A DNA stretch of 64,000 nucleotides from JBBQVZ01 sp963695975. Its GTDB lineage: Bacteria; Actinomycetota; UBA4738; HRBIN12. The stretch is from the NCBI GenBank assembly GCA_963695975.1, contig CAVOIB010000004.1, forward strand, positions 62,001 to 126,000, read 5' to 3'. Below, in pieces: positions 31,262 through 41,774 of this stretch. The position numbers were made by a program, and so were the translations under genes. A model generated the notes under the pieces. The model saw only the letters and a program-made list of their open reading frames with translations. It made no database searches and was not told the DNA's origin. The first letter of the stretch is position 1. Every line of letters begins with the position of its first letter.

Positions 31262-33799
31262 CTACGCGGCGGGACCGGCGCCGGAGCGAACGACCGTGTC
31301 GCCCGTGACATCGTGCTTGTCCAGGACGATCAGATCCTCGATCGCATCGCGCATCTCCGCGACGTGGCTGACCAGCACGACCAGTCGGCGGTCGTCCGCC
31401 GATACCAGCCGCCCGATCCCCTCCATCGCACGGTCCAGATGCTCGGGATCCAAGCTCCCGAAGCCCTCGTCCAGGAAGAAGGAGTCCAGTCGTCCTCCAC
31501 CGCGAGCCACCATCTCGGCGAGTGCCAGCGCGAGGGAGAGGGACGCCAGGAACGTCTCCCCTCCCGAGAGGCTGTCGGACTTTCGCTTCGTGCCCGCGGC
31601 GTTCAGGTCCACGATCTCGAACCGGTCGTCGTCGGTGAACCGGAACGCGCCGTCGGTCAGCTGCTCGAAGTGCTCACTCCCGAGCTCTCCGAGCTCCGCG
31701 CGCTCCTCCTCCAACAAGAATCCCAGGAACCGCGAGGGCTGAAGATCGTCGGCCAGGCGCTTGGCGATCGCTCGCTTCGCCTCGGCGGCCGTCACCTGTC
31801 GTTCGAGCTCGCTCGCGGAGGCGATCCGCTCCTCAAGCTCCCGCACGTGCGCTTCCGCGGTTCCGTGCGCCACGCCTGCCTCGGCCAGCGCGCGCCGGAA
31901 GTCGTCGGTCGGAGTGAGCCCGATCGTCTCGAGAACCGCGGAGCGAGCCGCGACGGCGTCGTCTGCCAGGGCGCTTGCCACGTCGCGCATCGTCACCGCC
32001 TCATCGTGCCGGACCACGATCGCGGTGCGGAGGTCGGCGAACGACGTGGCGAGGGTCCACGGATCCCGGGGAACGTCGCGGCTCTCATCGAGTCGGCCCC
32101 AGAGGCCGGACAAGCGATTCGCGAGATGGCCGATCGCGTCGTCCGCTCCCTCCGCGAGACGCTTCGCCTCCTCGAGACCTGCGCGCGAGTGATCCACTCC
32201 GCTCCGGGCGTCTTCGAACGCCCGCTCGGCGGTCGTCAGTTCCGCCTGCCGGGACTCGAACAGCGCTCGGAAGTCGCCGTCGGCGTGGAGCCCTTCGACC
32301 AGCTGGCTCTTGGTGGCGACGAGGTCGGCCTCGATGGCAGCGAGCGCCGTGCCCGCCCGGGCTCGATCGGCCTCGGCCTTCTCGAGGCTTCTCCCGGCTT
32401 CCGCGATCGCGGTCGCGGCCGAGGCCGCGGCGGCCGCGCACCGCTCCTTGTCGCTCCTGGCTTCGGCCTCGACCCGCTCGACCTTGGCGAGGGTCTTCCG
32501 CGCGGCCCCGACCTTGGGCGCGGCGCCGGCCTTGGGCACCGTGTGCACCTCTTGGCGACAGACCGGACACGGCTCGCCTGCCGTGAGGGTCGAGCGGAGC
32601 TCGTGCGCCATCTCAGCGTGGGTGGCTGCCATCAGTGCCGCCCGCGCCTCGTCCACGGCGACAGCGGCGGCGGTCAGGCCCGCGTCCGCCGCCCCGAGCG
32701 CCGCCTTCGCTTCCTCATGCGACGCCGTCCGCCCGTCGAGGGACGCGCGGGCGGCGGCGAGCTCGCCCTCCGTCCGCTCGACCTCGGAGCGGGCCGACGT
32801 TGCCTCCTCCACCAGTCGCTCGTGCGTCTGCACCAGGTGTTCGAACGAGCGGAAGCGCTCCGGATCGCCCAGGCGAGACCTCACGTCGGCGAGCTCGGCC
32901 TCGCATGCCTGTCTGACCTTCTCTGCCTGATCCGCGACGCCCTTCGCTTCGGCGATCCGCGTTCCCGCGGCATGCGCCGCGTCGATCGTCGATGCCACCT
33001 CATCCTCGGAGGGGAGCCCGCTCGCGATCTCGGTCAGTCCGCCGATGCGGGCGACCGCGGTCTCGGCGTCTCGCGCGGCCGCATCGCGCTCCTTCTCGAG
33101 TCGCTCGACCTCCGGCCCCGCCTCGTCGAGGGCGGACAGGCGTGCGCCCGTCGCCTGGGCCGTCGCGCGTGCCTGCTCGAGGTCGGCGCGCGCCTCGTTC
33201 ACGCGCTCGCGCTCCTTCTGTAGCGAGACGAGCGTGTCGTCGGCCCGTTCAAGATGTGACTTCGCCACGCGCAGCGCGTCGTCCAGCCGTTCGAAGCCGA
33301 AGACGCCCTTCAGCACGGCGTCGCGCTGAGCGGGGGACGCCTTCAGGAACTCCGCGAACCGGTTCTGGGCCAAGAGCACCGAGCGACAGAACGTCTTGAA
33401 GTCCATGCCAAGCAGTTCTTCGACCCGCTCGTTCATCGGTCCCTCGAGCGTCACGACCTCCAGCACCTCGGCACCGGGCGAGTCGTCGGCGAGCAGTTCG
33501 AGCTGATGACCGGACGCGCCTCGCTTGCGGAGCGATCGGACCGCGCGCCATACCTGCCCGTCCACCTGGAAGCGCAGTTCCACGTGCGACTGTTCGGCCA
33601 GCTGGTGGATCAGCGACTTCGTTGCGCTCTCCACCTGCGGCGTCTTCCCGTACAGCGCGAACGAGATCGCGTCCAGGATCGACGACTTGCCGGCGCCGAT
33701 CGGGCCGACGATCCCGACCAATCGGCGCCCGCGCCAGTCGAACGTCACGCGCTCCCGATACGAACGGAATCCCTCGACCGTGAGCTCAAGCGGGCGCAT
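31262..33799 (-). CDS. sbcC: SbcC/Rad50-like ATPase
   Basis: An 845-aa SMC-type ATPase forming the SbcCD (Mre11-Rad50) nuclease complex for processing hairpins and blocked DNA ends. The N-terminal half ATPase has Walker A GPIGAGKSS near residue 36. Long coiled-coil arms flank the zinc hook CPVC (in TAGEPCPVCRQEVH). The C-terminal half has LSGGETFLASLSLALALAEMV (ABC signature) and Walker B LDSFFLDEGFGSLD. The start ATG 33799 overlaps the sbcD end by 14 nt, with GGAGG upstream. Third gene of the HerA-SbcD-SbcC operon. Confidence 0.93.
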   Translation of the reverse strand: MRPLELTVEGFRSYRERVTFDWRGRRLVGIVGPIGAGKSSILDAISFALYGKTPQVESATKSLIHQLAEQSHVELRFQVDGQVWRAVRSLRKRGASGHQLELLADDSPGAEVLEVVTLEGPMNERVEELLGMDFKTFCRSVLLAQNRFAEFLKASPAQRDAVLKGVFGFERLDDALRVAKSHLERADDTLVSLQKERERVNEARADLEQARATAQATGARLSALDEAGPEVERLEKERDAAARDAETAVARIGGLTEIASGLPSEDEVASTIDAAHAAGTRIAEAKGVADQAEKVRQACEAELADVRSRLGDPERFRSFEHLVQTHERLVEEATSARSEVERTEGELAAARASLDGRTASHEEAKAALGAADAGLTAAAVAVDEARAALMAATHAEMAHELRSTLTAGEPCPVCRQEVHTVPKAGAAPKVGAARKTLAKVERVEAEARSDKERCAAAAASAATAIAEAGRSLEKAEADRARAGTALAAIEADLVATKSQLVEGLHADGDFRALFESRQAELTTAERAFEDARSGVDHSRAGLEEAKRLAEGADDAIGHLANRLSGLWGRLDESRDVPRDPWTLATSFADLRTAIVVRHDEAVTMRDVASALADDAVAARSAVLETIGLTPTDDFRRALAEAGVAHGTAEAHVRELEERIASASELERQVTAAEAKRAIAKRLADDLQPSRFLGFLLEEERAELGELGSEHFEQLTDGAFRFTDDDRFEIVDLNAAGTKRKSDSLSGGETFLASLSLALALAEMVARGGGRLDSFFLDEGFGSLDPEHLDRAMEGIGRLVSADDRRLVVLVSHVAEMRDAIEDLIVLDKHDVTGDTVVRSGAGPAA

Positions 33800-34955
33800 C
33801 GGCGGCCTCCTGCAATACCCCACGGAAGTGGGTCAGCAGATCGTCCGGCGCGTCCTCATCGTGCTCGCGTCGGTAGTACTCCGCGTACAGCTCCTCCCAC
33901 GATCGGTGTCCCCTCGTGAGCCGTTCGCGGTCTGCGCCCATGGGCCGCTGAGCCCGCACCCGGACGAGGTACGGGAACGCCTCGTGCGCGCGCTCCGCGA
34001 GCGACATGTCGGTGCCAGTTGTCTTCACGGTCAGGTCGAGGAAGACCCCGGCCAGCTCATCCGCGCGCGCCTCGATCGCATCCCAGGTGTCACGCATGCG
34101 GACGAGCGGTCGCCCGCTCTGCAGCGGCACGCTCTCGGCGACCGCGAGCCGGCCGGGCTCGGCGTCAACGATCACGACGCGCTTGTGCTCGCCCGCCTCG
34201 CCGAAGTCGAGCGCGAGGAGCGATCCGGCGTATTCGGCCGGCACGGGAGTGCCCGGCACGGTCTGCGGCGCGTGGATGTGTCCCATCGCGACGTACTGCG
34301 GGCCCGCGGGGATCGCCTGGGCTGTGGCGGCGTAGGCATCCCCCATGTGGAGCTCGCGCTCGCCGCGCGGCGCGTCGCGGCCGACCTTGACGCCGTTCAC
34401 CAGGAAGTGCGCGACGAGGATCGGCACCAGATCGGCGCCGGCGCGTTCGACCAGGGCCTCGTTGTAGCGGCCGGTGATCGCGGCGATACGGTCGGCGTAG
34501 CCTCGGTACCATTCGCCGGCGTCCCTCATGAAGTCGACGACCCGCCCCTCCCGCAGGAACGGGAAGCAGGCGACGACCGTCGGGATGCCGCCGAGCTCGT
34601 CGGACCCGATCAGGCCGCCATCGTCGGGACGACGCACGCTCCCGACGAGATGGATGCCTCGAGGGAGCAGGAGCGGTGCGAGCGCCTCGAAGAACTCGGG
34701 GGAGTCGTGGTTGCCGGCGACCGCGATCACCGGGCGGCGCTCTGCCAGGCGCAGAAGCGTCTGCAGGCCGAGGGCGAGCGCGTCTGTCGGGGGGATCGGC
34801 CTGTCCCAGACGTCGCCGGAGACGATCACCAGGTCCACGCTGCGTTCGTCAGCGATCCGTTCGACCTCGGCCAAGACGTCGCGGAACTCGTCCATGCGGT
34901 CGTGGCGGCCGAGCCGCTTGCCGATGTGCCAGTCCGAGGTGTGGAGGATCCGCAT
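33786..34955 (-). CDS. sbcD: SbcD/Mre11-like nuclease
   Basis: A 389-aa calcineurin-fold phosphoesterase. Motif I is HTSDWHIGKRLGRHDR (Asp/His metal ligands); VIVSGDVWDRPIP and AVAGNHDSPE give motifs II and III; AMGHIHAPQ provides the last metal histidines. It contributes the Mn-dependent exo/endonuclease of the SbcCD complex. The C-terminal ~100 residues are the capping and SbcC-binding part. It starts 23 nt after the HerA stop and overlaps sbcC, so stoichiometric expression is likely. Confidence 0.93.
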   Translation of the reverse strand: MRILHTSDWHIGKRLGRHDRMDEFRDVLAEVERIADERSVDLVIVSGDVWDRPIPPTDALALGLQTLLRLAERRPVIAVAGNHDSPEFFEALAPLLLPRGIHLVGSVRRPDDGGLIGSDELGGIPTVVACFPFLREGRVVDFMRDAGEWYRGYADRIAAITGRYNEALVERAGADLVPILVAHFLVNGVKVGRDAPRGERELHMGDAYAATAQAIPAGPQYVAMGHIHAPQTVPGTPVPAEYAGSLLALDFGEAGEHKRVVIVDAEPGRLAVAESVPLQSGRPLVRMRDTWDAIEARADELAGVFLDLTVKTTGTDMSLAERAHEAFPYLVRVRAQRPMGADRERLTRGHRSWEELYAEYYRREHDEDAPDDLLTHFRGVLQEAADAPA

Positions 34956-34978
34956 GCGCAGGAGGGAAGCGGGGCCGC

Positions 34979-36715
<1,737 letters not shown>

Positions 36716-36807
36716 GAGGTTTCACATCCCCACGCTGGCACGACTCGTATCGTAGCCCCGCGTCCCGACGCTCCACGGACGTTCCCGGGACGGGCGGCCG
36801 GCCCGCG

Positions 36808-37224
36808 TCACACGTCGAGGTACACGCGGACCTCGATCCCACCGTCCGGGCGCCGTTCGACGCTCAGCCGATGGAAGGTCGCCGCCTTCACCGGGACCCC
36901 GTCCGATGCGTCTTCGAGGGGGACGAGCTCGACCTCCGCGTGAACTTCGCTCCGGGTGGCGTCGCGCACCCGGAGCGCCACGACCCCCGGACCATCCGTC
37001 TCGTGCAGGAGCAGCAGCTCGTTCAGGAAGTCGACCAGGAGACCTCCTACGTCGCTCCCGGTCACCCTGATCGTCCGGCGGACGCCAGGGCCGCTCGCTC
37101 GCACGCCGAGGATGTTCACCACGGCCCACGCCGCCTGTTCGAAGGCCTCCCCGAGCGTCTCCCCCCACGCACGCACCCCGACATCGGCTTGGTGCTCGAG
37201 GAGCTCGAAGCCGGCCTGCATCAT
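36808..37224 (-). CDS. Archease
   Basis: A 138-aa archease-family protein, the activator that speeds guanylylation and turnover of RtcB RNA ligase. It opens FELLEHQADVGVRAWG, with the conserved metal-binding Asp, and closes VKAATFHRLSVERRPDG and YLDV, the typical archease end. Length fits the family. It lies immediately upstream, in opposite orientation, of the hibernation factor gene, and its partner rtcB is 1 kb away at 38193. It ends ~90 bp before the herA start, with the same strand, so read-through into herA is possible. Confidence 0.9.
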   Translation of the reverse strand: MMQAGFELLEHQADVGVRAWGETLGEAFEQAAWAVVNILGVRASGPGVRRTIRVTGSDVGGLLVDFLNELLLLHETDGPGVVALRVRDATRSEVHAEVELVPLEDASDGVPVKAATFHRLSVERRPDGGIEVRVYLDV

Positions 37225-37270
37225 CGGTTCACCTGCCCGCCACGCTCCCTCGAACGGCGCCGACCGGGAA

Positions 37271-37284
37271 GGGCCCTTGGGCCC
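37271..37284. promoter_or_regulatory. GGGCCCTTGGGCCC dyad between archease and HPF genes
   Basis: This is the best copy of the window's CCTTNGG-type motif: two perfect 6-bp inverted arms around a TT spacer. It is ~70 bp upstream of the predicted HPF transcription start (-10 TAGACG at 37338-37343). It resembles the layout of the mycobacterial DosR box (two half-sites around a central AT pair). Confidence 0.55.
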
Positions 37285-37361
37285 GAGTCCAGCGGGCGCT
37301 TCCGACCTCGGATCCGGTTCCCGCCGGTGACAGGCTGTAGACGAGGGAGAAGGAGGGCAGG

Positions 37362-38177
37362 ATGGGTGCTCGGGCGATCGACCGTCCGGACGCGCCGGGT
37401 TTCGATCTGGATGTCGTCCGCAGCGGCGCCGGGATCGATGACCGCACCGTCGCGTACGCGAGGCGCAAGGTGTACGCGGCCGCCAGGGCCGCGCCGGCCC
37501 CGGTCCTTTTCGGGCGGGTCACGATCAAGCATGAACCGCATCGGTCGATCGAGCGGCCGATGGTGGCTGCCGCGTCGCTCGATGTGGACGGTCATGTGGT
37601 CCGCGCCCACGCGGCCGCGCCGACGGCGACGGAGGCCGTGGACCTCCTCGAGGAGCGATTGCGACGGCAGCTGCTCGACGCTCATCAACGGATCGCGTTC
37701 CTGCGGAGGCGGGACACGGGTGTCGCAACCTCGGGCGAGTGGCGTCATGGGGACGAGCCCACGGATCGACCAGCGTTCTTCCCGAGGCCACCGGAGGAGC
37801 GTCAGGTGATCCGCCGGAAGATGTTCTCCCTGGATCGACGTACCCCCGAGGACGCGGTCGTCGAGATGCAGATGCTCGACCACGACTTCCATCTGTTCGT
37901 CGACAGCGCCACCGGTCAGGACGCCGTCGTCAGCCGGCTGCCCGACGGCACCTACGAGCTGTCGTGGGCGACGGGCAACGGGAACCAGCCGCATGACGGC
38001 GTCAGGTTCGCAGCGGGTCCGAGACCGCCGACGCTGACCTTGGAGTCCGCGGTCGAGCGCTCCAACGACTCGGACGAACCGTTCCTGTTCTTCGTGGACG
38101 TCACGACGTCCCGCGGCGCCGTCCTCTACCGTCGCTCCGACGGTCACTACGGCGTCGTCTCGGCCGGGACCGAGTAA
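37362..38177 (+). CDS. Long ribosome hibernation factor with two C-terminal domains
   Basis: A 271-aa HPF/RaiA-like protein. Residues ~12-115 form the S30AE ribosome-binding domain (RTVAYARRKVYAAARA; IKHEPHRSIERPMVAAASLDVDG). Residues ~148-205 form an S30AE C-terminal domain (RKMFSLDRRTPEDAVVEMQMLDHDFHLFVDS), and residues ~220-268 look like a second copy (ESAVERSNDSDEPFLFFVDV, then DGHYGVVSAG). Long HPFs dimerise 70S ribosomes through the C-terminal domain; mycobacterial RafH-type proteins also carry extra C-terminal sequence and are hypoxia-induced. ATG 37362 has AAGGAGGG upstream. The upstream dyad at 37271 fits stress induction. Confidence 0.83.
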   Translation: MGARAIDRPDAPGFDLDVVRSGAGIDDRTVAYARRKVYAAARAAPAPVLFGRVTIKHEPHRSIERPMVAAASLDVDGHVVRAHAAAPTATEAVDLLEERLRRQLLDAHQRIAFLRRRDTGVATSGEWRHGDEPTDRPAFFPRPPEERQVIRRKMFSLDRRTPEDAVVEMQMLDHDFHLFVDSATGQDAVVSRLPDGTYELSWATGNGNQPHDGVRFAAGPRPPTLTLESAVERSNDSDEPFLFFVDVTTSRGAVLYRRSDGHYGVVSAGTE

Positions 38178-38192
38178 CGACGGGCGGGCCGA

Positions 38193-39644
38193 GTGTCCAC
38201 ACCGGTGCGGCCGCAGCAGGCGATCGAGCTCGTGGAGGAAACCCCCGTCCGGTGGCGGCTCGAGCGGCGAGGGTCGATGCGGGTGCCCGGCATCGTGTTC
38301 GCCTCCCGGTCGCTCCTGCCGGCCGTCGCATCCGAGCAGGCGCTGGAGCAGGTCGCGAACGTGGCGACCCTCCCTGGGATCGTGGAGGCCTCGTACGCGA
38401 TGCCCGACGTGCATTGGGGATACGGCTTCCCCATCGGCGGTGTCGCCGCGACCGACATCGAACGCGAGGGCGTCGTGTCGCCCGGCGGCGTGGGATTCGA
38501 CATCTCGTGCGGTGTCCGGCTGCTCGTCTCCCGAACGACGGAGGACGACGTCGCTCCTTCGATGTCCGAGCTCATGGACGCGCTGGACGGGGCGATCCCA
38601 CGTGGCGTGGGCGTGGGGGGTATCTGGGCTCTCCGCGACGAGCATGAGCTCACCGAGATCCTCGTGGGTGGCTCCCGGTACGCGGTCGAGCGCGGGCACG
38701 GTGCTGCCCGAGACATCGAACGGTGCGAGGACCGCGGCGCGGTGTCCGATGCCGACCTGGGAGGGGTGAGCGAGGCCGCGTTGAAGCGGGGGCTCCGTCA
38801 GGTGGGGAGTCTCGGCGGAGGGAACCACTTCCTGGAGGTTCAGGTGGTCGACGCGGTCTACGACCCGCGAGTCGCGAAGGCGTTCGAGCTCGAGGTGGGC
38901 CGTGTCTGCGTGATGATCCACTCGGGATCTCGGGGCCTGGGACATCAGATCTGCACCGATCACGTTCGCGTCATGCAGACGGCGATGACTCGGTATCAGA
39001 TCCACGTGCCGGATCGCCAGCTGGCCTGCGTCCCCGTGTCGTCACCCGAGGGGGAGGCCTACCTGGGTGCGATGTCGGCCGCCGCGAACTACGGGCGGGC
39101 CAACCGGCAGATGCTCGCCGAGGCCGCGCGAGGTGCCTTCGCCAGGGTGGTGAGGGATGGGCAGCTCGATCTCCTCTACGACGTCTCGCACAACCTCGCG
39201 AAGCTCGAGCGTCACCCGGTCGCGGGGGAGCTGAGGCCGCTGTGCGTGCATCGGAAGGGCGCAACCCGCGCGCTCCCGCCGGGTCACCCGGATCTTCCGG
39301 ACGACCTCCGACCGTTCGGCCAGCCCGTGCTGATCCCCGGCTCGATGGGCACGGCATCCCACGTCATGGTGGGCGTGGAGGGCGGTGACGCCTTCGCGTC
39401 CACCGCGCACGGCGCCGGACGCACCTTGAGCAGGCACGCGGCCGCCCGGCGCATCGGGGGCCGAGCCCTCTGCGAACAGCTGGAAGCGTCGGGCATCTCG
39501 GTCCGTCCTCGCTCGTGGCGGGGCCTCGCGGAGGAAGCACCGTTCGCCTACAAGGATGTCGACGAGGTCGTTGGGACCTGTGAGCAGGCAGGGTTGGGCC
39601 GACGGGTCGCACGACTGCGGCCGATCGGGGTCGTCAAGGGCTGA
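38193..39644 (+). CDS. rtcB: RtcB RNA ligase
   Basis: A 483-aa GTP-dependent RNA ligase joining 2',3'-cyclic phosphate (or 3'-phosphate) and 5'-OH ends. Metal and catalytic motifs are complete: PDVHWGYGFPIGG, GFDISCGVRLL (metal-binding Cys), GGGNHFLEVQ, VSHNLAKLERH, HRKGATRA, GSMGTASHVM, and TAHGAGRTLSR, whose His accepts GMP. GTG 38193 lies 15 nt after the HPF stop, so the two are probably co-transcribed. Together with the archease gene upstream it forms a full RNA repair pair for tRNA or rRNA broken under stress. Confidence 0.95.
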   Translation: MSTPVRPQQAIELVEETPVRWRLERRGSMRVPGIVFASRSLLPAVASEQALEQVANVATLPGIVEASYAMPDVHWGYGFPIGGVAATDIEREGVVSPGGVGFDISCGVRLLVSRTTEDDVAPSMSELMDALDGAIPRGVGVGGIWALRDEHELTEILVGGSRYAVERGHGAARDIERCEDRGAVSDADLGGVSEAALKRGLRQVGSLGGGNHFLEVQVVDAVYDPRVAKAFELEVGRVCVMIHSGSRGLGHQICTDHVRVMQTAMTRYQIHVPDRQLACVPVSSPEGEAYLGAMSAAANYGRANRQMLAEAARGAFARVVRDGQLDLLYDVSHNLAKLERHPVAGELRPLCVHRKGATRALPPGHPDLPDDLRPFGQPVLIPGSMGTASHVMVGVEGGDAFASTAHGAGRTLSRHAAARRIGGRALCEQLEASGISVRPRSWRGLAEEAPFAYKDVDEVVGTCEQAGLGRRVARLRPIGVVKG

Positions 39645-39683
39645 GCCGACCACCGATCGCCCCGCCACCCATCGGCCGGATGG

Positions 39684-39698
39684 CCCCCATCGAGGGGG
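39684..39698 (+). terminator. Weak hairpin after rtcB
   Basis: CCCCC (39684-39688), loop ATCGA, GGGGG (39694-39698). No T-tract follows. It may terminate the HPF-rtcB transcript. A TACGGT -10 candidate for the next gene is at 39733-39738. Confidence 0.35.
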
Positions 39699-39760
39699 AC
39701 CGTGAACCCTCTTCGTCGCATCCCGCTGCCGATACGGTCGGTTCCGGGAGGTAGAGGCCG

Positions 39761-39982
39761 ATGAAGGCGAACGTTGGAGATCGGATCGTGGTTCGTGGTC
39801 ACCACGTGGGCGAGCACGAGCGGGATGGCGAGGTCGTCGAGGTCCGCGGGCAGGACGGAGGTCCGCCCTACCTCGTGAGATGGTCGTCGGACGGACACGT
39901 CGGATTCGTGTTCCCGGGTCCGGACGTGACGATCGAGCACTTCAAGAGCCAAGCCAAGGTCACGAAGCCGCGCGCCGGCTGA
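39761..39982 (+). CDS. DUF1918 protein
   Basis: A 73-aa single-domain DUF1918 protein. It starts MKANVGDRIVVRGHHVGEHERDGEVVEVRG and has YLVRWSSDGHVGFVFPGPD, an SH3-like small barrel common in actinobacteria, often near stress or cell-wall genes, with no settled function. ATG 39761 has GGGAGG upstream. Its 3' end overlaps the convergent NurA-like gene by 23 bp. Length and conserved blocks match the family fully. Confidence 0.85.
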   Translation: MKANVGDRIVVRGHHVGEHERDGEVVEVRGQDGGPPYLVRWSSDGHVGFVFPGPDVTIEHFKSQAKVTKPRAG

Positions 39983-40914
39983 CGGCGTGCCGCAGCGCCC
40001 GGTAGACCAGACCTGGGTCGCCCATGCGGTGACGGAGCTCACGTTCGAGCGCGCCGATGGGAACCAGGTTCTGAGGTGCCCGAGGGTCGATGTGCGGTTC
40101 GGAGCCGACGATCGGCAGGAGTGCCGCCGTGCGGTCGGCGATCGTCCGGACGTCGTCTATTGGGCAGGCGGCCTGAGGCTTCACACCGCACGATCCCGGT
40201 CCACGAGTGGCCACCCTGCAGCATCGCGAGTCGCACGTACCAGGCGTACCGGCAGACGTCGGGGCGGTCGGCCGCGATCGTGAACAGCGGCGTGCGCTGT
40301 CCGGGCGCCAGCTCGGCGATCACCGCGTTCTGCTCGGGAGGCAGATACGTCACGCGGTGGCTCTTGACGTAGCCGATCACCGGGAGCGGCGCGAGCGGCC
40401 TGTTCAGCGGGCCGTCGGCCACGACGAACGCGTCGGTGGCGAGGTCAGACGCGAGCTCGCCCTCGGCCCGGCGCATCCGAGTGTGGAGCTCGGCGACGAG
40501 ATGGGATGGATCGTCCGAGGCGGTCGTCGTCGACCGGTAGGGCGGTTCCAGGTCGACGGCCGGGAGTTCGTCGGCGTGGCCGCCGGCCAGGACCGCCCAG
40601 CGCTCGACCCGGACCGCGACGATCTCGGACGACCGCTCCGCTCGGTGCCATCGGGTGGCGCCGACGGCGAACGTCCCGCAGATCCCGGGGATGGGTCCGT
40701 TGGCCGCGTCTTCCAGCACGAGGCGAGCGTCGACCCTTCGTACCCCGTCCACGAACGCGACCTGGTCGCAGCCGTCATCGACGCCTTCCAGCGGCTCCCA
40801 GTCGGTCAGCTCGACCGTGGCGTCGATCGTCCCCTCGGCGGGAGCGAGCTGGTCGTCGGGATCGAAGGGTGCGCCGTACTCGGGGGCCCAGCCCTCGACG
40901 AACATCCGCGCCAT
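39960..40914 (-). pseudogene. nurA: NurA-like 5'-3' nuclease, reading frame interrupted
   Basis: The frame starting at ATG 40914 encodes ~248 residues with NurA-domain features: VAFVDGVRR (catalytic-type Asp56), FVVADGPLN (Asp167), GYVKSHRVTYL (Lys184) and AWYVRLAML. It then runs out of conserved sequence near 40165-40175. The +1 frame continues PIDDVRTIADRTAALLP and PQNLVPIGALEREL to a stop at 39960, as expected for the NurA C-terminal half. One extra base (or two missing) would rejoin a 317-aa protein. This may be a sequencing or assembly error, a recent mutation, or programmed frameshifting. TAGAAT 6 nt upstream of the ATG indicates a leaderless promoter. It is the natural partner of the HerA at 34979-36715. 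Confidence 0.7.
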
Positions 40915-40920
40915 GGGCGG

Positions 40921-40926
40921 ATTCTA
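40921..40926 (-). promoter_or_regulatory. Leaderless promoter of nurA-like gene
   Basis: On the minus strand TAGAAT is followed by 6 nt and then ATG 40914. There is no Shine-Dalgarno sequence. Confidence 0.58.
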
Positions 40927-41030
40927 GTCACGAGCTCGGACGCGACCCGTTCGAGTGGAGCCGAAAGCGGTCGGTCGACACCCGGTTGGGGAGCAGCGGG
41001 AGCTGGATGGTCACGGAGGCGAGGGCCGGC

Positions 41031-41741
41031 CTACGCTCCGACCGACGAAGGCTCTACCTCGCGCGAGGCGATCGACCACGCCCCTTCCCGTGCATAGGTG
41101 AGGACGGACGTCCGCGTGGCGCTCGGGCAGCAGTGGGCGTCTCCCTCCGAGAACACCGCCTCCCGGACGACGAGACCCACGGGATCCGTCGAGAGGTCGA
41201 TCGTCGTGTCGCAGGTCTTCTTCTCGAAGACCGTCGCGTTGCCGGCGAGGTCGAGCACGCGCCAGGTGCCGCACGCGCCCGAGCCGCCCGTGTCCTCGAA
41301 CGTCAGCGCGTCCGGCGACCCGTCGCCGGTCGTGTCGCCGATGATCGCTCGGATCTGCACGACCCCGCGCGCCGGCGCGTCGCGGAAGCCGAACACCGGC
41401 CGCCACGGATCCGGCTCGCCTGGGAACCGCCGCCACGCGAGCAGGCCGTGCGCCTGGCGGAACGGATCCGTCTCCGGCTCGACGTAGGCGACCAAGATCG
41501 ACGATCCGGCGGACGTCTCCGCGTACCAGACGTCGGTCACCGACGTGCCTGGGGGCACCAAGGCATCGGGCGGGACCTCGGACGTCTCGACGTCCCGATC
41601 GTACGAGGGCGGTGCGTCGGCCGGAACCCCCACCGGCTGGATCGTCGCGCTCGGCGTGAGGGTCGGCGTCGGCGCGGCCTTCCCGCTGCACGCCGCCGCG
41701 AGCACGGCGAGCGCCGTCACCCAGATCGCGCGCCGCATCAT
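41031..41741 (-). CDS. Lipoprotein with FG-GAP/VCBS-like segment
   Basis: A 236-aa lipoprotein. The signal peptide ends LAVLAAAC (lipobox), followed by a Thr/Pro-rich linker and a folded region of ~150 residues. It contains IRAIIGDTTGDGSPDALTFEDTGGSG, abbreviated: GDTTGDGSPD is a calcium-loop pattern of FG-GAP/VCBS repeats. Four further cysteines (GACGT, KTCDT, HCC) could form disulfides. Function unknown; an extracellular binding role is likely. Minus-strand TACGCT precedes ATGATG, giving 6 nt to the second ATG at 41738, so leaderless translation from either ATG is possible. It is divergent to the thioesterase gene, 33 bp apart. Confidence 0.68.
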   Translation of the reverse strand: MMRRAIWVTALAVLAAACSGKAAPTPTLTPSATIQPVGVPADAPPSYDRDVETSEVPPDALVPPGTSVTDVWYAETSAGSSILVAYVEPETDPFRQAHGLLAWRRFPGEPDPWRPVFGFRDAPARGVVQIRAIIGDTTGDGSPDALTFEDTGGSGACGTWRVLDLAGNATVFEKKTCDTTIDLSTDPVGLVVREAVFSEGDAHCCPSATRTSVLTYAREGAWSIASREVEPSSVGA

Positions 41742-41762
41742 GGCAGCGTACCCATGCCGACG

Positions 41763-41768
41763 TAGGAT
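41763..41768 (+). promoter_or_regulatory. Leaderless promoter of thioesterase gene
   Basis: TAGGAT, then 6 nt, then ATG 41775. The opposite strand TACGCT (41750-41745) drives the lipoprotein, so both divergent promoters fit in ~33 bp. Confidence 0.58.
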
Positions 41769-41774
41769 TCCGCG

